In this document: in pieces, positions 18,852-28,665 of the stretch | How positions within the stretch are numbered: position 1 is the first letter of the stretch | Layout of the letters: every line of letters starts with the position of its first letter | NCBI GenBank assembly: GCA_016718035.1 | Contig: JADKEK010000005.1 | Location: forward strand, 317,314 to 381,313 | DNA from: Bacteroidota bacterium | GTDB taxonomy: Bacteria > Bacteroidota > Bacteroidia > Chitinophagales > BACL12 | Direction: 5' to 3' | Length of the DNA stretch: 64,000 nucleotides | The notes under the pieces: model-generated | What the model was told of the DNA's origin: nothing | The model's database searches: none | Seen by the model: only the letters and a program-made list of their open reading frames with translations | Position numbers and translations under genes: made by a program

Positions 18852-21368
18852 CTAATTTTTTATAAAAGTTGCACTGTAGTTTGTTTTCGGTGTAAAAATT
18901 TTAATAAAGTAGCATCCCTGAGGTAAATCGTTTGTATTTATTACAAAGTTATTGATTTGTGCTCCTAAAGCATATTCTTTTACTAGTGAACCTCCGCTGG
19001 TATAAATAAAAATACTACCACCCGTAGTATTGTCCGGAACTGAAATTGTTAGTTGAGCATCAGTGGGATTTGGTGCTATGACTAACGGGGAATTTTTTTC
19101 GAATGTAACTACATCGGTAATAAAGGTTTTTTCAATTATGTTTTCACAACTTACATTATTGCCATATTCTACTATACATTTAATGGTATATGGACCTTCT
19201 TCCTCAAAAATAACCGGACCGGGTATGGTATTCATAAATGTGGGTCCAAAACCAAAATCCCACCAATAATTATTATAATCACCTGTAATAGTAAAATCCT
19301 CCACCTTTACAGTTTGAAATCCCCAACTTTTAAGGTTGAAATTTACTACAGGCATATTGCCTGAATTAATATGGACATGCTTCAAGGCTAAACCTACAAT
19401 TGTTTGTTGCAAAGTATCTACCATTTCAACAAAAACTAACATTTCTTGTGCTGAAGTAAATAATGCTTCATCTATTAATGTTGTTGAAAAATCTGCCTCG
19501 CTTCCATATAAAGTATCGGTAGTCAAATTATTTGTCCATCGATATAGGAATGTGTCTGGTGGCGACACAGATAATCCGCTGGTATCGTAAATGCTAAAAG
19601 AAAAATGAAGTATTTCATCATTGTTTGCAAAACAATTAGGACTTACTTCATTAATTTCCAGTAAGTAAGTCTTTTGTAAATACAAACTACTATCAGGTAG
19701 CCATTGTTGTAAATAATTTATTACCGGCTGATAATCTTCGTTGTCAATCAGATTATTCCATTCATGCGGATCTTGGATAAAATTATTCCCAATTTCGTAT
19801 AATTCACTTTCGTGCCAAGCAGCTTCGGCATTACAAGGCAAAGTTAAATCTACCCCATTTGATGTGTAATATAAATAGTGAAAATTATTGTTTCTAATAC
19901 TGAATTGAGGAAAACACCCACATTGACTTAAATTTTGTTCTCTGTAAGTTGCGATTGATGGTTTTTCCATTTTAATATCAGGATTATTTAAAAAAGGAAA
20001 TAAGCTATGACCATCTAAATAGATGGCGCCGTCAGGCTGAACCGGTTTTTCTATGGATGCGATATCACAAATAGTTGGGAATACATCAAGCAAACTTACA
20101 GCACTAAAGACTTGTTGCTCTATCGGATTGCGAAAATCGGTTATAATAAATGGCACGCGTAAATCATTTTCCCACATTGTGCCTTTTTTCCAATGCTGTT
20201 TTTCACCTAAACTAAATCCGTTATCACTCACTAATACCACAACTGTGTTATGATAAATTTCCGGATATAAAGCAAGTGAATCTAATAAACGTTTAATTTG
20301 TGCATCAGCAAAGTTGCTGGCAGCTAAATAACCTAGTTGCGTATTAGCAAATAAACTTTTAGTTAAAATAGCCAATCGTTCTGCTTCATTTAATCCATCT
20401 GCAAACTGCGGAATTGGGTCATAGTCCTCAATTTCTGTTGCGAAATGAAGTATAGAACTATCGTAATCAGCTATTACTTTTCCTAACAAACCCAGATTGT
20501 TGTAATCGTTAAATATGGTATCCGGTTGAGGTGCCAATACTACACCATTGTAAGGGTAACTATTTTCAGGGGTATTATAGGGATAATTGAAAGGTTGTGT
20601 ATACAAATTAGTGATAAAGTCACTTGAAAAATATTTTTCTGGAACATACCATGGCGAATGCGGTTTGCGAATACCAACTGACATAAAAAAAGGATTGCCA
20701 CATGTTGATACTTCGCCATTTACAACACCTTCAATAAATAGTAATGCAGAGTCAACAGCTCGATAATCATATAATAAGTGTTCAAATGAGTCCGGTAAAA
20801 TGGCAGTAGCCATATCGTGCATACCGATATTATGTGCATTGCCATAGTTTAAAATTAATGTATCTTCGTTTTCATAGAACCAACTATATTTATTCCACGA
20901 TAATGATTTACTGCACGGATTGCTAGTTATGTTATCAAAGTCGGGTTCAGAATCAAAACAATGGTAAATCTTATTAATGCCATATGTGTAATAACCATTC
21001 GATTTTAAATAACCGGGAAGTGTAAAAAATACTTCATTGTGCAATCCCGGAGTAAAGTAATCGGTAAATGGTTTACAAGTGGGATTATTGTAAATTTTTG
21101 TATAACTCACATCTTTTCCTGCAAGCATACTTGTTCTTGATGGTCCGCATTTTGGAGAAGAGGCATGAGCATTATAAAATGTAGTTCCCTGCGACATTAA
21201 TTGCTGAATCCCCGGAAATTCGACGCCTGGCAAACCATTAATTGGCATGCCATAATCATTCATATCATCTATATATATCAAAATGATATTTGGAGTGGAG
21301 CCAGCCTGTCCGAAACCGGGCACTATCCAAAGCAAAACTAAATAAAGTAATAATTGTGTGTGTTTCAT
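18852..21368 (-). CDS. Secreted sulfatase, third gene of array (T9SS type A)
   Basis: 838 residues from the ATG at 21368, 2 nt after the upstream stop; the longer frame begins at a TTG. Signal peptide to about residue 20, then metal ligands D34-D35 in IYIDDMND, formylglycine cysteine C74 in CGPSR, and SDNGFSLGEKQHW. The rest follows the common plan: beta domain with SVSPPDTFLYRWTNNL, PKD-like module (YWWDFGFG) and type A sorting domain (VIAPNPTDAQLTIS). The sequence near the N-terminus (MPINGLPGVEFPGIQQLM) departs from the other copies, so the substrate pocket may differ. Exported sulfate-ester hydrolase by family; substrate unknown. Confidence 0.92.
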   Translation of the reverse strand: MKHTQLLLYLVLLWIVPGFGQAGSTPNIILIYIDDMNDYGMPINGLPGVEFPGIQQLMSQGTTFYNAHASSPKCGPSRTSMLAGKDVSYTKIYNNPTCKPFTDYFTPGLHNEVFFTLPGYLKSNGYYTYGINKIYHCFDSEPDFDNITSNPCSKSLSWNKYSWFYENEDTLILNYGNAHNIGMHDMATAILPDSFEHLLYDYRAVDSALLFIEGVVNGEVSTCGNPFFMSVGIRKPHSPWYVPEKYFSSDFITNLYTQPFNYPYNTPENSYPYNGVVLAPQPDTIFNDYNNLGLLGKVIADYDSSILHFATEIEDYDPIPQFADGLNEAERLAILTKSLFANTQLGYLAASNFADAQIKRLLDSLALYPEIYHNTVVVLVSDNGFSLGEKQHWKKGTMWENDLRVPFIITDFRNPIEQQVFSAVSLLDVFPTICDIASIEKPVQPDGAIYLDGHSLFPFLNNPDIKMEKPSIATYREQNLSQCGCFPQFSIRNNNFHYLYYTSNGVDLTLPCNAEAAWHESELYEIGNNFIQDPHEWNNLIDNEDYQPVINYLQQWLPDSSLYLQKTYLLEINEVSPNCFANNDEILHFSFSIYDTSGLSVSPPDTFLYRWTNNLTTDTLYGSEADFSTTLIDEALFTSAQEMLVFVEMVDTLQQTIVGLALKHVHINSGNMPVVNFNLKSWGFQTVKVEDFTITGDYNNYWWDFGFGPTFMNTIPGPVIFEEEGPYTIKCIVEYGNNVSCENIIEKTFITDVVTFEKNSPLVIAPNPTDAQLTISVPDNTTGGSIFIYTSGGSLVKEYALGAQINNFVINTNDLPQGCYFIKIFTPKTNYSATFIKN

Positions 21369-21370
21369 GC

Positions 21371-23890
21371 TCAATGTGTAACAATTAATGAGGTGGTTAG
21401 AACTTCGTTATTATCCATTAAGGCTATTACATATAAGCCTGCACTTAAATCGGAAATACTAATTTTATAAAAAGATGAAAATGCATCTGATATAATTATT
21501 TCTTTTACAATAGCTCCTGAAATATCATATATGCTTAAGTTTCCATAGATTATATTTTCAGTATGCATGAGTATTACTTCATTATTAGCGGGGTTAGGTA
21601 AACAAATTAATTGATGCTCATCGTAATAAGTAAGTGGTTTGGTTACAACCATTTTTTCTTCAACTACTTCGCAATTATTATTGCCATAGTTGGCAATACA
21701 TTTATACGTTACTGTATTATTGCTGCCGGCATTTACCGGACCGGGCAAAGTATTATAAAATAAACTGTCGCCGTTTATTTCCCACCACCAGTAGTTAGCA
21801 GATGGTTGTATACTGAAATTACTTACAAAACTTTCACCCTTATCGTTGCTAACTAAGTCATAACTAATTTCAGGTGTTTTTTCAGGGTTAATACTAAAAA
21901 CCTGGAGGTCAAATCCCATGGTAATTTTTGTTCCGTTGGTTATAAGTGAAAAATAGATATATAACGGATTGCCATTGTTGTAATTTTTTTCAGGAACCAA
22001 TGCTAATGGGAAATACACTTCTTTACCAATGAGGGTATCAGCAGTAAAATTATTAGTCCAAACATATTGCATATCCGGAATTTCTGGTGAAAGCGTCCCA
22101 TTTAAATCAAACACATTGATATTTAATAAAAGTGTATCATTTTTATTGGCAATACAGGTTTGTGTCTCGCTTACTATATTTACTTTATATCCTTGTTTTA
22201 AATACATGTTATTTCCTGGAAGCCATTGTTGTAAAAATTGAATAGCAGGATAGTAAGCTCCATTATTAATTAAATTTCGCCATTCGTAAGGGTCAACCAA
22301 TCTGTTTTCACCTATTTCATACAATTCTTCTTCAAAGTAACTTGATGCACTATCGCAATTGAGCATACCACCGCCATTGGATTGATATCTGATATAATGG
22401 AACCGCTCATTGCGAACGGCATATTGAGGATAACAAAATCCTTCCGATTCAAATTCTTTTTTTACAGCAGATAATTGTGGTAATTCAAGTTGTGTTTGTG
22501 GCGCCTGCATTACTGTTGTGAGCGACTTGCCATCTAGGTAAGGCAAACCGGTTTCAAATTCTGGTGTATTAATTTCTGCTAAAGCACAAACTGTGGGGAA
22601 AATATCTAATAAGTTAACTGTTACATTGGTAGTGTTTGGTAAAGGGTTTCTTAAATCTGCAATTATCAAAGGAACACGCACATCTGTTTCCCACATAGCA
22701 CGCTTACCCCAATGTTTTTTCTGCCCTAAACTATAACCATTGTCACCAACTAAAATAATAATAGTATTATTATATACTTCAGGATATGCTGATAAACTAT
22801 CCAATAATCTTCCAATTTGTGTATCTATATATTTTATACCCGCCTGATAAGCCATAACACTATTTGCCCTTTTTGTCCATGCTAATAAATCCTCATTAAG
22901 CATTGTGTTTGAATTAGCATTTATTTCGGGCACCTCATCTAGACCTTCTACCCATAATTCAAATTTTTCGTCTGCACCTTTTACCATTTCTTGAGCCATA
23001 CCGTTTTCCGGCAAACTTGTAAAGTCTTCAAAAACCATTTCCGGTTGGGGTGGCAGTATAATGCCGTTTGGTGGGTAGGCATTAAAAGGAAAATTAAACG
23101 GCACCTTAAAAGGTGTTGTAAAATCTTCAACATACACTGAATCAAAATATTTTGAAGGAATATATAATGGTTCGTGAGGTTTCTTAATACCTAGGGCTAA
23201 AAAAAACGGGTTGCCACATGTTCCTTCACCGGCTGCAAAGTTTTTAATAAATTGAATAGATGAATCAACTGCAACATAATCCATCATGTAAGGCTCCAAA
23301 GTGTCGTTTATTTTCGACCATGGATTGTTTCTCACGCCTTGTTCTTCTATATTAATTCCGGGTTTTAAAATGATACTGTCGTTATACACAAATATTTTAT
23401 TCCACGATAATTTTTTATTACAGGCATCAGCAGTTAGGCTGTCGTACTCCTGATAATTTTCATAACAATGAAATATTTTATTAAGGCCATAAGTAAAATA
23501 ACCAGCACTGTCTTTTAAATACCCCGGGAGTGTGAAATACGTGGCATTATTATTTTCGCCGCTAAAATTCTGACTAAAATCAGTGCACTTGTAATTATAA
23601 GTGCTATAAATCTGTGTATAAGCCGGATCTTTCCCTGTTAAAAAACTTGTTCGCGAAGGGCAACATAAAGGAGCCGGACAAACAGCATTGGTAAACACGG
23701 TCCCGTTTTCACAAATTCGGTTGATGTTTGGTGTAAGGGTTTCTGGTAAAGCATTTAGTGCTTCAATGCCATCATTCAAATCGTCCACAACAATAAAAAT
23801 GAAATTAGGCTTTGGTGTTTGCGCAAAAGTAGTACATGATAGTGCCATCACAAACAACATCATCATATAATTAGTACACTTTTTCACCAT
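21371..23890 (-). CDS. Secreted sulfatase, second gene of array (T9SS type A)
   Basis: 839 residues. Signal peptide to about residue 24, metal ligands D36-D37 in FIVVDDLND, formylglycine cysteine C76 in CCPSR, and GDNGYSLGQKKHW. The residue after the catalytic cysteine is itself a cysteine, unlike the other four copies; C-x-P-S-R is still satisfied. The PKD-like module is degenerate (WWWEINGD instead of WWDFGDG), while the type A sorting domain is intact (LICLPNPANNEVIL). The start codon overlaps the preceding stop by one base (TAATG), indicating coupled translation. Substrate not predictable. Confidence 0.92.
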   Translation of the reverse strand: MVKKCTNYMMMLFVMALSCTTFAQTPKPNFIFIVVDDLNDGIEALNALPETLTPNINRICENGTVFTNAVCPAPLCCPSRTSFLTGKDPAYTQIYSTYNYKCTDFSQNFSGENNNATYFTLPGYLKDSAGYFTYGLNKIFHCYENYQEYDSLTADACNKKLSWNKIFVYNDSIILKPGINIEEQGVRNNPWSKINDTLEPYMMDYVAVDSSIQFIKNFAAGEGTCGNPFFLALGIKKPHEPLYIPSKYFDSVYVEDFTTPFKVPFNFPFNAYPPNGIILPPQPEMVFEDFTSLPENGMAQEMVKGADEKFELWVEGLDEVPEINANSNTMLNEDLLAWTKRANSVMAYQAGIKYIDTQIGRLLDSLSAYPEVYNNTIIILVGDNGYSLGQKKHWGKRAMWETDVRVPLIIADLRNPLPNTTNVTVNLLDIFPTVCALAEINTPEFETGLPYLDGKSLTTVMQAPQTQLELPQLSAVKKEFESEGFCYPQYAVRNERFHYIRYQSNGGGMLNCDSASSYFEEELYEIGENRLVDPYEWRNLINNGAYYPAIQFLQQWLPGNNMYLKQGYKVNIVSETQTCIANKNDTLLLNINVFDLNGTLSPEIPDMQYVWTNNFTADTLIGKEVYFPLALVPEKNYNNGNPLYIYFSLITNGTKITMGFDLQVFSINPEKTPEISYDLVSNDKGESFVSNFSIQPSANYWWWEINGDSLFYNTLPGPVNAGSNNTVTYKCIANYGNNNCEVVEEKMVVTKPLTYYDEHQLICLPNPANNEVILMHTENIIYGNLSIYDISGAIVKEIIISDAFSSFYKISISDLSAGLYVIALMDNNEVLTTSLIVTH

Positions 23891-26391
23891 TAATGTTTTA
23901 TAAATTGTTGAACTTGTTGCCTGTCGTTGGCAGTTAAAGTAATAAAATATAATCCTGCAGCCAGCAATTGCACATCAATAGGTATTATTCGTTGATGCGA
24001 ATCAGCCAATTGGACATGCATTAATTCCTGTCCGGCAATATTGGATATTGTTACAATACCATTGGTAACTGTTTCACTTGTGGCAAAATACAAAATTGCC
24101 GATGTCGGATTTGGGAAACTGATAAACAAATCCTGAATTTGTTCTTCATCTATTGTTTCAACCGATTGTAATAATTTGATAACACATTTGTCACCTACAC
24201 TCATATAAACAAAACACGTAATATAAAATGTGCCATAACTTGTATAGGTATGAGCAGGTGGGGAGAATCCGGTATAATAAAATCCATCACCATAATCCCA
24301 TACAACAGAGTCAACATCTACAGGCAAAAGAATATTATCAATAGCTACGGTATTGCTTTGAATATTGATGGCCGCCGTGAAATCTACGCTTGGATTTTCT
24401 CCGCCATCAGGATAAAAATACATGAGGTCTAAACCCGCCATGTAACCATTTGTGTTATCCTCCACTGAGAGTGTGAATATTAATTTATCTAGCGATAATA
24501 TGGTAGCAATATCATTTAACGCCCAATATACCGTGTCACCGGTTTGTATTACATCATTAAAGTTGCTATGCCAGTTACAAGAAAAATCATCCGGAATGTT
24601 TATTGGAAAACCTGTTGTATCATACAAAATTAAAGTTAACCCAATAGTATCGCCTATGCCTATCGGACAATCATCATTGCTAATGGTAATTATCGGTTTG
24701 TAAGTTACGCGATTGAATAAAATACTATCAGGCAACCATTGACTAAAAAATGTTTTTACAATTTGGTATTGTTCATCTTTAATTAAATTATTCCATTCAT
24801 TCGGGTCAACTTCACGGAAGGTGCCTAATTCATATAATTCTTCTTCAATTACCGATTGAGTTTCATCACAACTTAAATCTCCATCTATATTATTGGATTT
24901 ATATTTAATATAATGAAACCTATCATTGCGCACTGAATATTGTTCAAAACACCCCGCTTGTTTTACTTCTTCTGCTTTGTATACAGTAACTACAGGTTTT
25001 TCAATTATTAGAGTTGTGTCGGAAGCTATATTACGCAAACTTATACCATCAGTGTATGTATTACCTGTTTCGTCAACCGGTGGTTGGATGCCAATATAAT
25101 CACAAATTGTTGGGAATATATCCATTAAAGCTGCAGGTGTTGTTACCACGCGTTCACCTTTGTTGCGCATGTCAATAACATAAAAAGGCACACGAATATC
25201 GGTGTCCCAAAGGGCGTTTTTTTTCCAATGTTTTTTTTCATCTAATGAGTAACCATGATCGCTCGTGATGATAATTACGCTGTTATTTAAAAAATCAGGA
25301 TGGCTATTGAGGGCATCCCATAATCTACCCAACTGTGCATCACCAAAATTAATTGCTGCGAGATAAGCCATAGTTGCATTGGCCATTTTCGATTTCATTA
25401 AAATATCTTCACGTTCATTATTGGTGAGTGTGTCATTGATAGTAATTAATAATGCCATACTATCTGCCCAATCTTTAAATGCGTCGTGAAATCCTTTTGC
25501 AGCAAGCGCCTGCCCGACAAATCCTAAGCTGTCATAATCGGCATAATCCTCAGCCGGCTGTGGAGGTAATACCAATCCATTATAGGGGAATGTTCCGGAT
25601 GGATAATTGTATGGAAAGTCGTAAGGCTCTTGGTAAAAATCTTTAATATAGAAAGGAAGAAAAAATTGTTCAGGTATATATAATTCTAAATGCGGTTTGT
25701 GAAAACCTACACATAACATTAATGGTTTGTTACAAAAGTTTCCCGGATTAGTAGTATAATCATCTAACAGCAAAGCGGCTTCATCTACAACAGTATAATC
25801 TTTCATTCTGGTGGTAAATGAATCGTCAATCATTGCCCACTCGAAATTTTTAACATCTTCGTTTAGTTCATCACCTGCATTTAAGATGCCACCTAAATTA
25901 TTGGTAAGCACCACATCATTCCATGATAGCGAGCGCGAACACGCATCGATATTCGTTGAATCAAAATCCGGTTTAAATTGTTGAGCATGAAATATTTTAT
26001 TCATACTTACCGTATAATACCCAACACTATCTTTCAAATATTGTGGCAAAGTAATTATCTGTTTATCCTCAGGGAAATTTTCTCTGAAATCTTCTGAAAT
26101 ATATTCTTCATTGTTATATACTTGGGTATAATGAGGCGACTTCCCGGTTAACCAACTTGTTCGGGAAGGTGCACAAACGGGTGCATTACAAAAAGTATTT
26201 AAAAATGTTGTTCCGAGCTTTGCAATGGAGTCTAAATTAGGTGTTAAAGATTGAGGTTGACCTTGTAAGTTGCTCACCCAATCGTTCATGTCGTCATAGG
26301 TAATGATAATAATGTTCGGCTTATCGGCAGGTTGAGCTACCGCAAGGCACATGTGAAGCATGAAACAGCATGTTGCAATAAGGCGAATCAT
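23890..26391 (-). CDS. Secreted sulfatase, first gene of array (T9SS type A)
   Basis: 833 residues; the promoter-proximal copy. Signal peptide to about residue 20, metal ligands D33-D34 in ITYDDMND, formylglycine cysteine C73 in CAPSR, and SDHGYSLDEKKHW. This is the only copy with histidine (DHG) where the other four have asparagine (DNG); human iduronate-2-sulfatase also uses DH, whereas many arylsulfatases use DN. The C-terminal half has the beta domain, a PKD-like module (VVWDYGDG) and a type A sorting domain (FPNPTSAILYF). Cys residues near the formylglycine site (FCNAPVC) also occur in the fourth gene. It heads a single 12.6 kb transcription unit as far as spacing shows. Confidence 0.93.
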   Translation of the reverse strand: MIRLIATCCFMLHMCLAVAQPADKPNIIIITYDDMNDWVSNLQGQPQSLTPNLDSIAKLGTTFLNTFCNAPVCAPSRTSWLTGKSPHYTQVYNNEEYISEDFRENFPEDKQIITLPQYLKDSVGYYTVSMNKIFHAQQFKPDFDSTNIDACSRSLSWNDVVLTNNLGGILNAGDELNEDVKNFEWAMIDDSFTTRMKDYTVVDEAALLLDDYTTNPGNFCNKPLMLCVGFHKPHLELYIPEQFFLPFYIKDFYQEPYDFPYNYPSGTFPYNGLVLPPQPAEDYADYDSLGFVGQALAAKGFHDAFKDWADSMALLITINDTLTNNEREDILMKSKMANATMAYLAAINFGDAQLGRLWDALNSHPDFLNNSVIIITSDHGYSLDEKKHWKKNALWDTDIRVPFYVIDMRNKGERVVTTPAALMDIFPTICDYIGIQPPVDETGNTYTDGISLRNIASDTTLIIEKPVVTVYKAEEVKQAGCFEQYSVRNDRFHYIKYKSNNIDGDLSCDETQSVIEEELYELGTFREVDPNEWNNLIKDEQYQIVKTFFSQWLPDSILFNRVTYKPIITISNDDCPIGIGDTIGLTLILYDTTGFPINIPDDFSCNWHSNFNDVIQTGDTVYWALNDIATILSLDKLIFTLSVEDNTNGYMAGLDLMYFYPDGGENPSVDFTAAINIQSNTVAIDNILLPVDVDSVVWDYGDGFYYTGFSPPAHTYTSYGTFYITCFVYMSVGDKCVIKLLQSVETIDEEQIQDLFISFPNPTSAILYFATSETVTNGIVTISNIAGQELMHVQLADSHQRIIPIDVQLLAAGLYFITLTANDRQQVQQFIKH

Positions 26392-26409
26392 TGGGTATAA
26401 ATATTAGCA

Positions 26410-26417
26410 CAAACTTA
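26410..26417 (-). promoter_or_regulatory. -7 box ahead of the sulfatase array
   Basis: Minus-strand TAAGTTTG is an exact TAnnTTTG match 19 nt before the first sulfatase ATG. The nearest upstream TTG is 26 nt away, longer than usual, so the -33 element is uncertain. No other promoter-like box was found between the five genes. Confidence 0.5.
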
Positions 26418-26601
26418 ACGATTTGTTTACGTGCGTACCGTACCAAATGCGCGAAATGACTGAATTTACTGATGAAATGCTTCATTGGGTTAGTAAACAA
26501 CTTTGAGCTGAGTGCAGCTGTCATTTTAACTTCATCCCACAGGTAAGGTATGAGATTTTTACAGCGACTACCCTTATATTTACGCTTCAATTTCGGCCAA
26601 T

Positions 26602-27366
26602 ATGAAGTTAATTACTTACAATCTCAATGGAATCCGCTCAGCAATGACCAAAGGTTGGATAGACTGGATTAAGGAAAATGGGTTTGATGTTATTTGTGTG
26701 CAGGAGCTAAAAGCAGATTCCAGTCAAGTGGATACAACAGTTTTTGATCAATTGGGATATCATCATTTTTGGCATTCAGCGGAAAAAAAAGGATATAGTG
26801 GTGTAGCCATTTTTACCAAGTTTAAGCCTGATAATGTAGTTATTGGTTGTGGGAATAAAGCTTTTGATGCAGAAGGACGAGTAATTCGCGCCGATTTTGG
26901 TGACACCAGTATTTTTTCTATTTATTTTCCATCAGGTACCACCGGCGACATTCGCCAAACAGTTAAATATCAGTTTTTAGATTATATCTATACACATTTG
27001 ACCGAACTGCAAAAACAAGGCAGAAAACTCATTGTTTGCGGCGATTATAATATTTGTAATAAAGCAATTGATATTCACGACCCAAAAGGCAACAAAGATT
27101 CTTCGGGATTTTTACCGGAAGAACGTGAATGGATGGATAAATTATTTGCCTCCGGTTTTACCGATAGCTTCCGTCACTTTAATCAGGAACCTCATCAATA
27201 TACCTGGTGGAGTTTTCGCGCAAATGCTAGAAATAATAACAAAGGCTGGCGCATCGATTATATTGCAGTAAGTGATACACTACAACCGAAATTACTTTCC
27301 GCTAAAATAATGCCCGATGCTAAACACAGCGACCATTGTCCGCAATTACTGGAATTAAAATGGTAA
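26602..27366 (+). CDS. xth: Exodeoxyribonuclease III (AP endonuclease)
   Basis: 254 residues, full length for the ExoIII/Xth family. Motifs in order: TYNLNGIRSA (active-site N), VICVQELKA (metal-binding E), GYSGVAIF, IFSIYFPSG (catalytic Y), VCGDYNICNKAIDIHD (D and N of the active site), WRIDYIAVS and the final KHSDHCPQ with the catalytic aspartate-histidine. It removes 3' blocks and cleaves abasic sites during base-excision repair. It is transcribed divergently from the sulfatase array; the esterase ends 2 nt away on the other strand. Confidence 0.95.
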   Translation: MKLITYNLNGIRSAMTKGWIDWIKENGFDVICVQELKADSSQVDTTVFDQLGYHHFWHSAEKKGYSGVAIFTKFKPDNVVIGCGNKAFDAEGRVIRADFGDTSIFSIYFPSGTTGDIRQTVKYQFLDYIYTHLTELQKQGRKLIVCGDYNICNKAIDIHDPKGNKDSSGFLPEEREWMDKLFASGFTDSFRHFNQEPHQYTWWSFRANARNNNKGWRIDYIAVSDTLQPKLLSAKIMPDAKHSDHCPQLLELKW

Positions 27367-27367
27367 A

Positions 27368-28174
27368 TTATTTAGTGCCGAACATTTTTTCAAATGCATG
27401 GTAAACAGCATTATGTAAAATTGTTGCGTGGTCCTCATTTTTCAATTGCTCAAAATTTACACCCAGGTTTTTTTTACCGGAATGTTTTAATATACGATGT
27501 AGTTTTTTAGCATCTTTCACCATGGTAGGATGCTCCTTTCCAACAGCAACATATATTTGCATATCAGCTGTTGGAAGCTGCTGCATGGCCGATTCAGCAA
27601 GCGTAAACAACGATTGATTGTCCCACCAAATACTTGGACTAACAATAATATAATTATTGAACATGGCGGGCTGCTTAAATAAAATTTCTGTAGCAACAAG
27701 TCCACCAAGCGATTGGCCAATCAGTGTGGTGGTATCGTTTGTGGGGAAATTATTTTTTATATAAGGTTGTAATTCAGTGCGTAGAAATTCAATAAATTTT
27801 GCCGAACCACCTGTTGTAGGAAAATCTTTTTTATCCTGTTCAATTGTTGTCGGAAAACAAAAATCGCGTTTACGGTCTACATTGGCGATGCCGACAATTA
27901 TGGCATCCGGTACTACCTGCATCAAATTCATAAATTGCATGATACCACTAATATGAATAAAATCTTCATCGGCCGAACCATCCAACAAATAAATTACAGG
28001 ATATTGAATTGTGTCAGTATAATAGGTGGGTAAATAAATATTCAAAACCCTATCTTCATTTAAAACTGTGGAATGTAATGTTCTTGTTTCACCTAACACA
28101 AATGGTGTTTGTGCAAAGAGTTTTCCTGCAGGAGCACAAATTAACAGCAACAATAAAAAACGTAATGATGGCAT
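27368..28174 (-). CDS. Exported esterase (alpha/beta hydrolase, PF00756 family)
   Basis: 268 residues from the ATG at 28174 (MPSLRFLLLLLICAPAGKLF, a signal peptide); the longer frame would overlap gldH. The alpha/beta hydrolase fold shows the oxyanion strand YPVIYLLDGSADE, the nucleophile serine in GQSLGG, and the catalytic histidine in NEDHATILH. This is the Fes/IroE/esterase D-like group, which cleaves siderophore or other ester bonds. It is the last gene of the holB-ricT-gldH unit (7 nt gap). No siderophore genes are near, so the substrate is open. Confidence 0.85.
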   Translation of the reverse strand: MPSLRFLLLLLICAPAGKLFAQTPFVLGETRTLHSTVLNEDRVLNIYLPTYYTDTIQYPVIYLLDGSADEDFIHISGIMQFMNLMQVVPDAIIVGIANVDRKRDFCFPTTIEQDKKDFPTTGGSAKFIEFLRTELQPYIKNNFPTNDTTTLIGQSLGGLVATEILFKQPAMFNNYIIVSPSIWWDNQSLFTLAESAMQQLPTADMQIYVAVGKEHPTMVKDAKKLHRILKHSGKKNLGVNFEQLKNEDHATILHNAVYHAFEKMFGTK

Positions 28175-28181
28175 AATTATG

Positions 28182-28661
28182 TTACATAAATTTCTCAACT
28201 CTAATTCCAATATCCATGATATAAGGAATAGGATTCATACGCATATCCTGTTCGAGCGAAAATACATATTTGCCTTTTAGCGGAAGAGAAAAATTGTGTT
28301 GAATAAGCACTGAGTTATAACAAATACCATCCACACAATTGCCCGACCATTCGCCGGTTGCAGCCGATAATTCAATATTCACATTGTTTTCTCTAACACT
28401 GCCATCTGGTAATGTAGTAGTGAGTTTCAACCACAAGTTATTATAAGGATATTCGTCGGTATGGCGCACATTAATATATAAATTGTACGATTTTGCGGTA
28501 TCAAGAATTTCAACCTCAAACGTTTTGGCTTCATCATAAAACCAACCTTGTTTAGGTAAAGAAATATTTTTATCAAATACTCTCGATTGCTCGCAACCGG
28601 ATAAAATAAATAACAAAGCAATAACCGGAATTAGATAATATGTATGTTTATTAAGTGACAA
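28182..28661 (-). CDS. gldH: Gliding motility lipoprotein GldH
   Basis: 159 residues if translation begins at the TTG at 28659-28661, 4 nt after the ricT stop; no ATG exists before the lipobox, and the open frame upstream is a shadow of the ricT repeat region. Signal II sequence LIPVIALLFILSGC gives a lipidated cysteine, followed by SRVFDKNISLPKQGWFY and YNLYINVRHTDEYPYNNLW, typical of GldH. GldH is required for gliding and chitin use in Flavobacterium, and occurs in non-gliding T9SS bacteria too. The position after ricT and holB is conserved in Bacteroidota. Confidence 0.88.
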   Translation of the reverse strand: MSLNKHTYYLIPVIALLFILSGCEQSRVFDKNISLPKQGWFYDEAKTFEVEILDTAKSYNLYINVRHTDEYPYNNLWLKLTTTLPDGSVRENNVNIELSAATGEWSGNCVDGICYNSVLIQHNFSLPLKGKYVFSLEQDMRMNPIPYIMDIGIRVEKFM

Positions 28662-28665
28662 TGAT

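Noticed and set aside
13772..26391. Polysaccharide utilisation locus
   Set aside because: No SusC/SusD pair, glycosidase or lyase accompanies the sulfatases, so only a sulfatase array is claimed.
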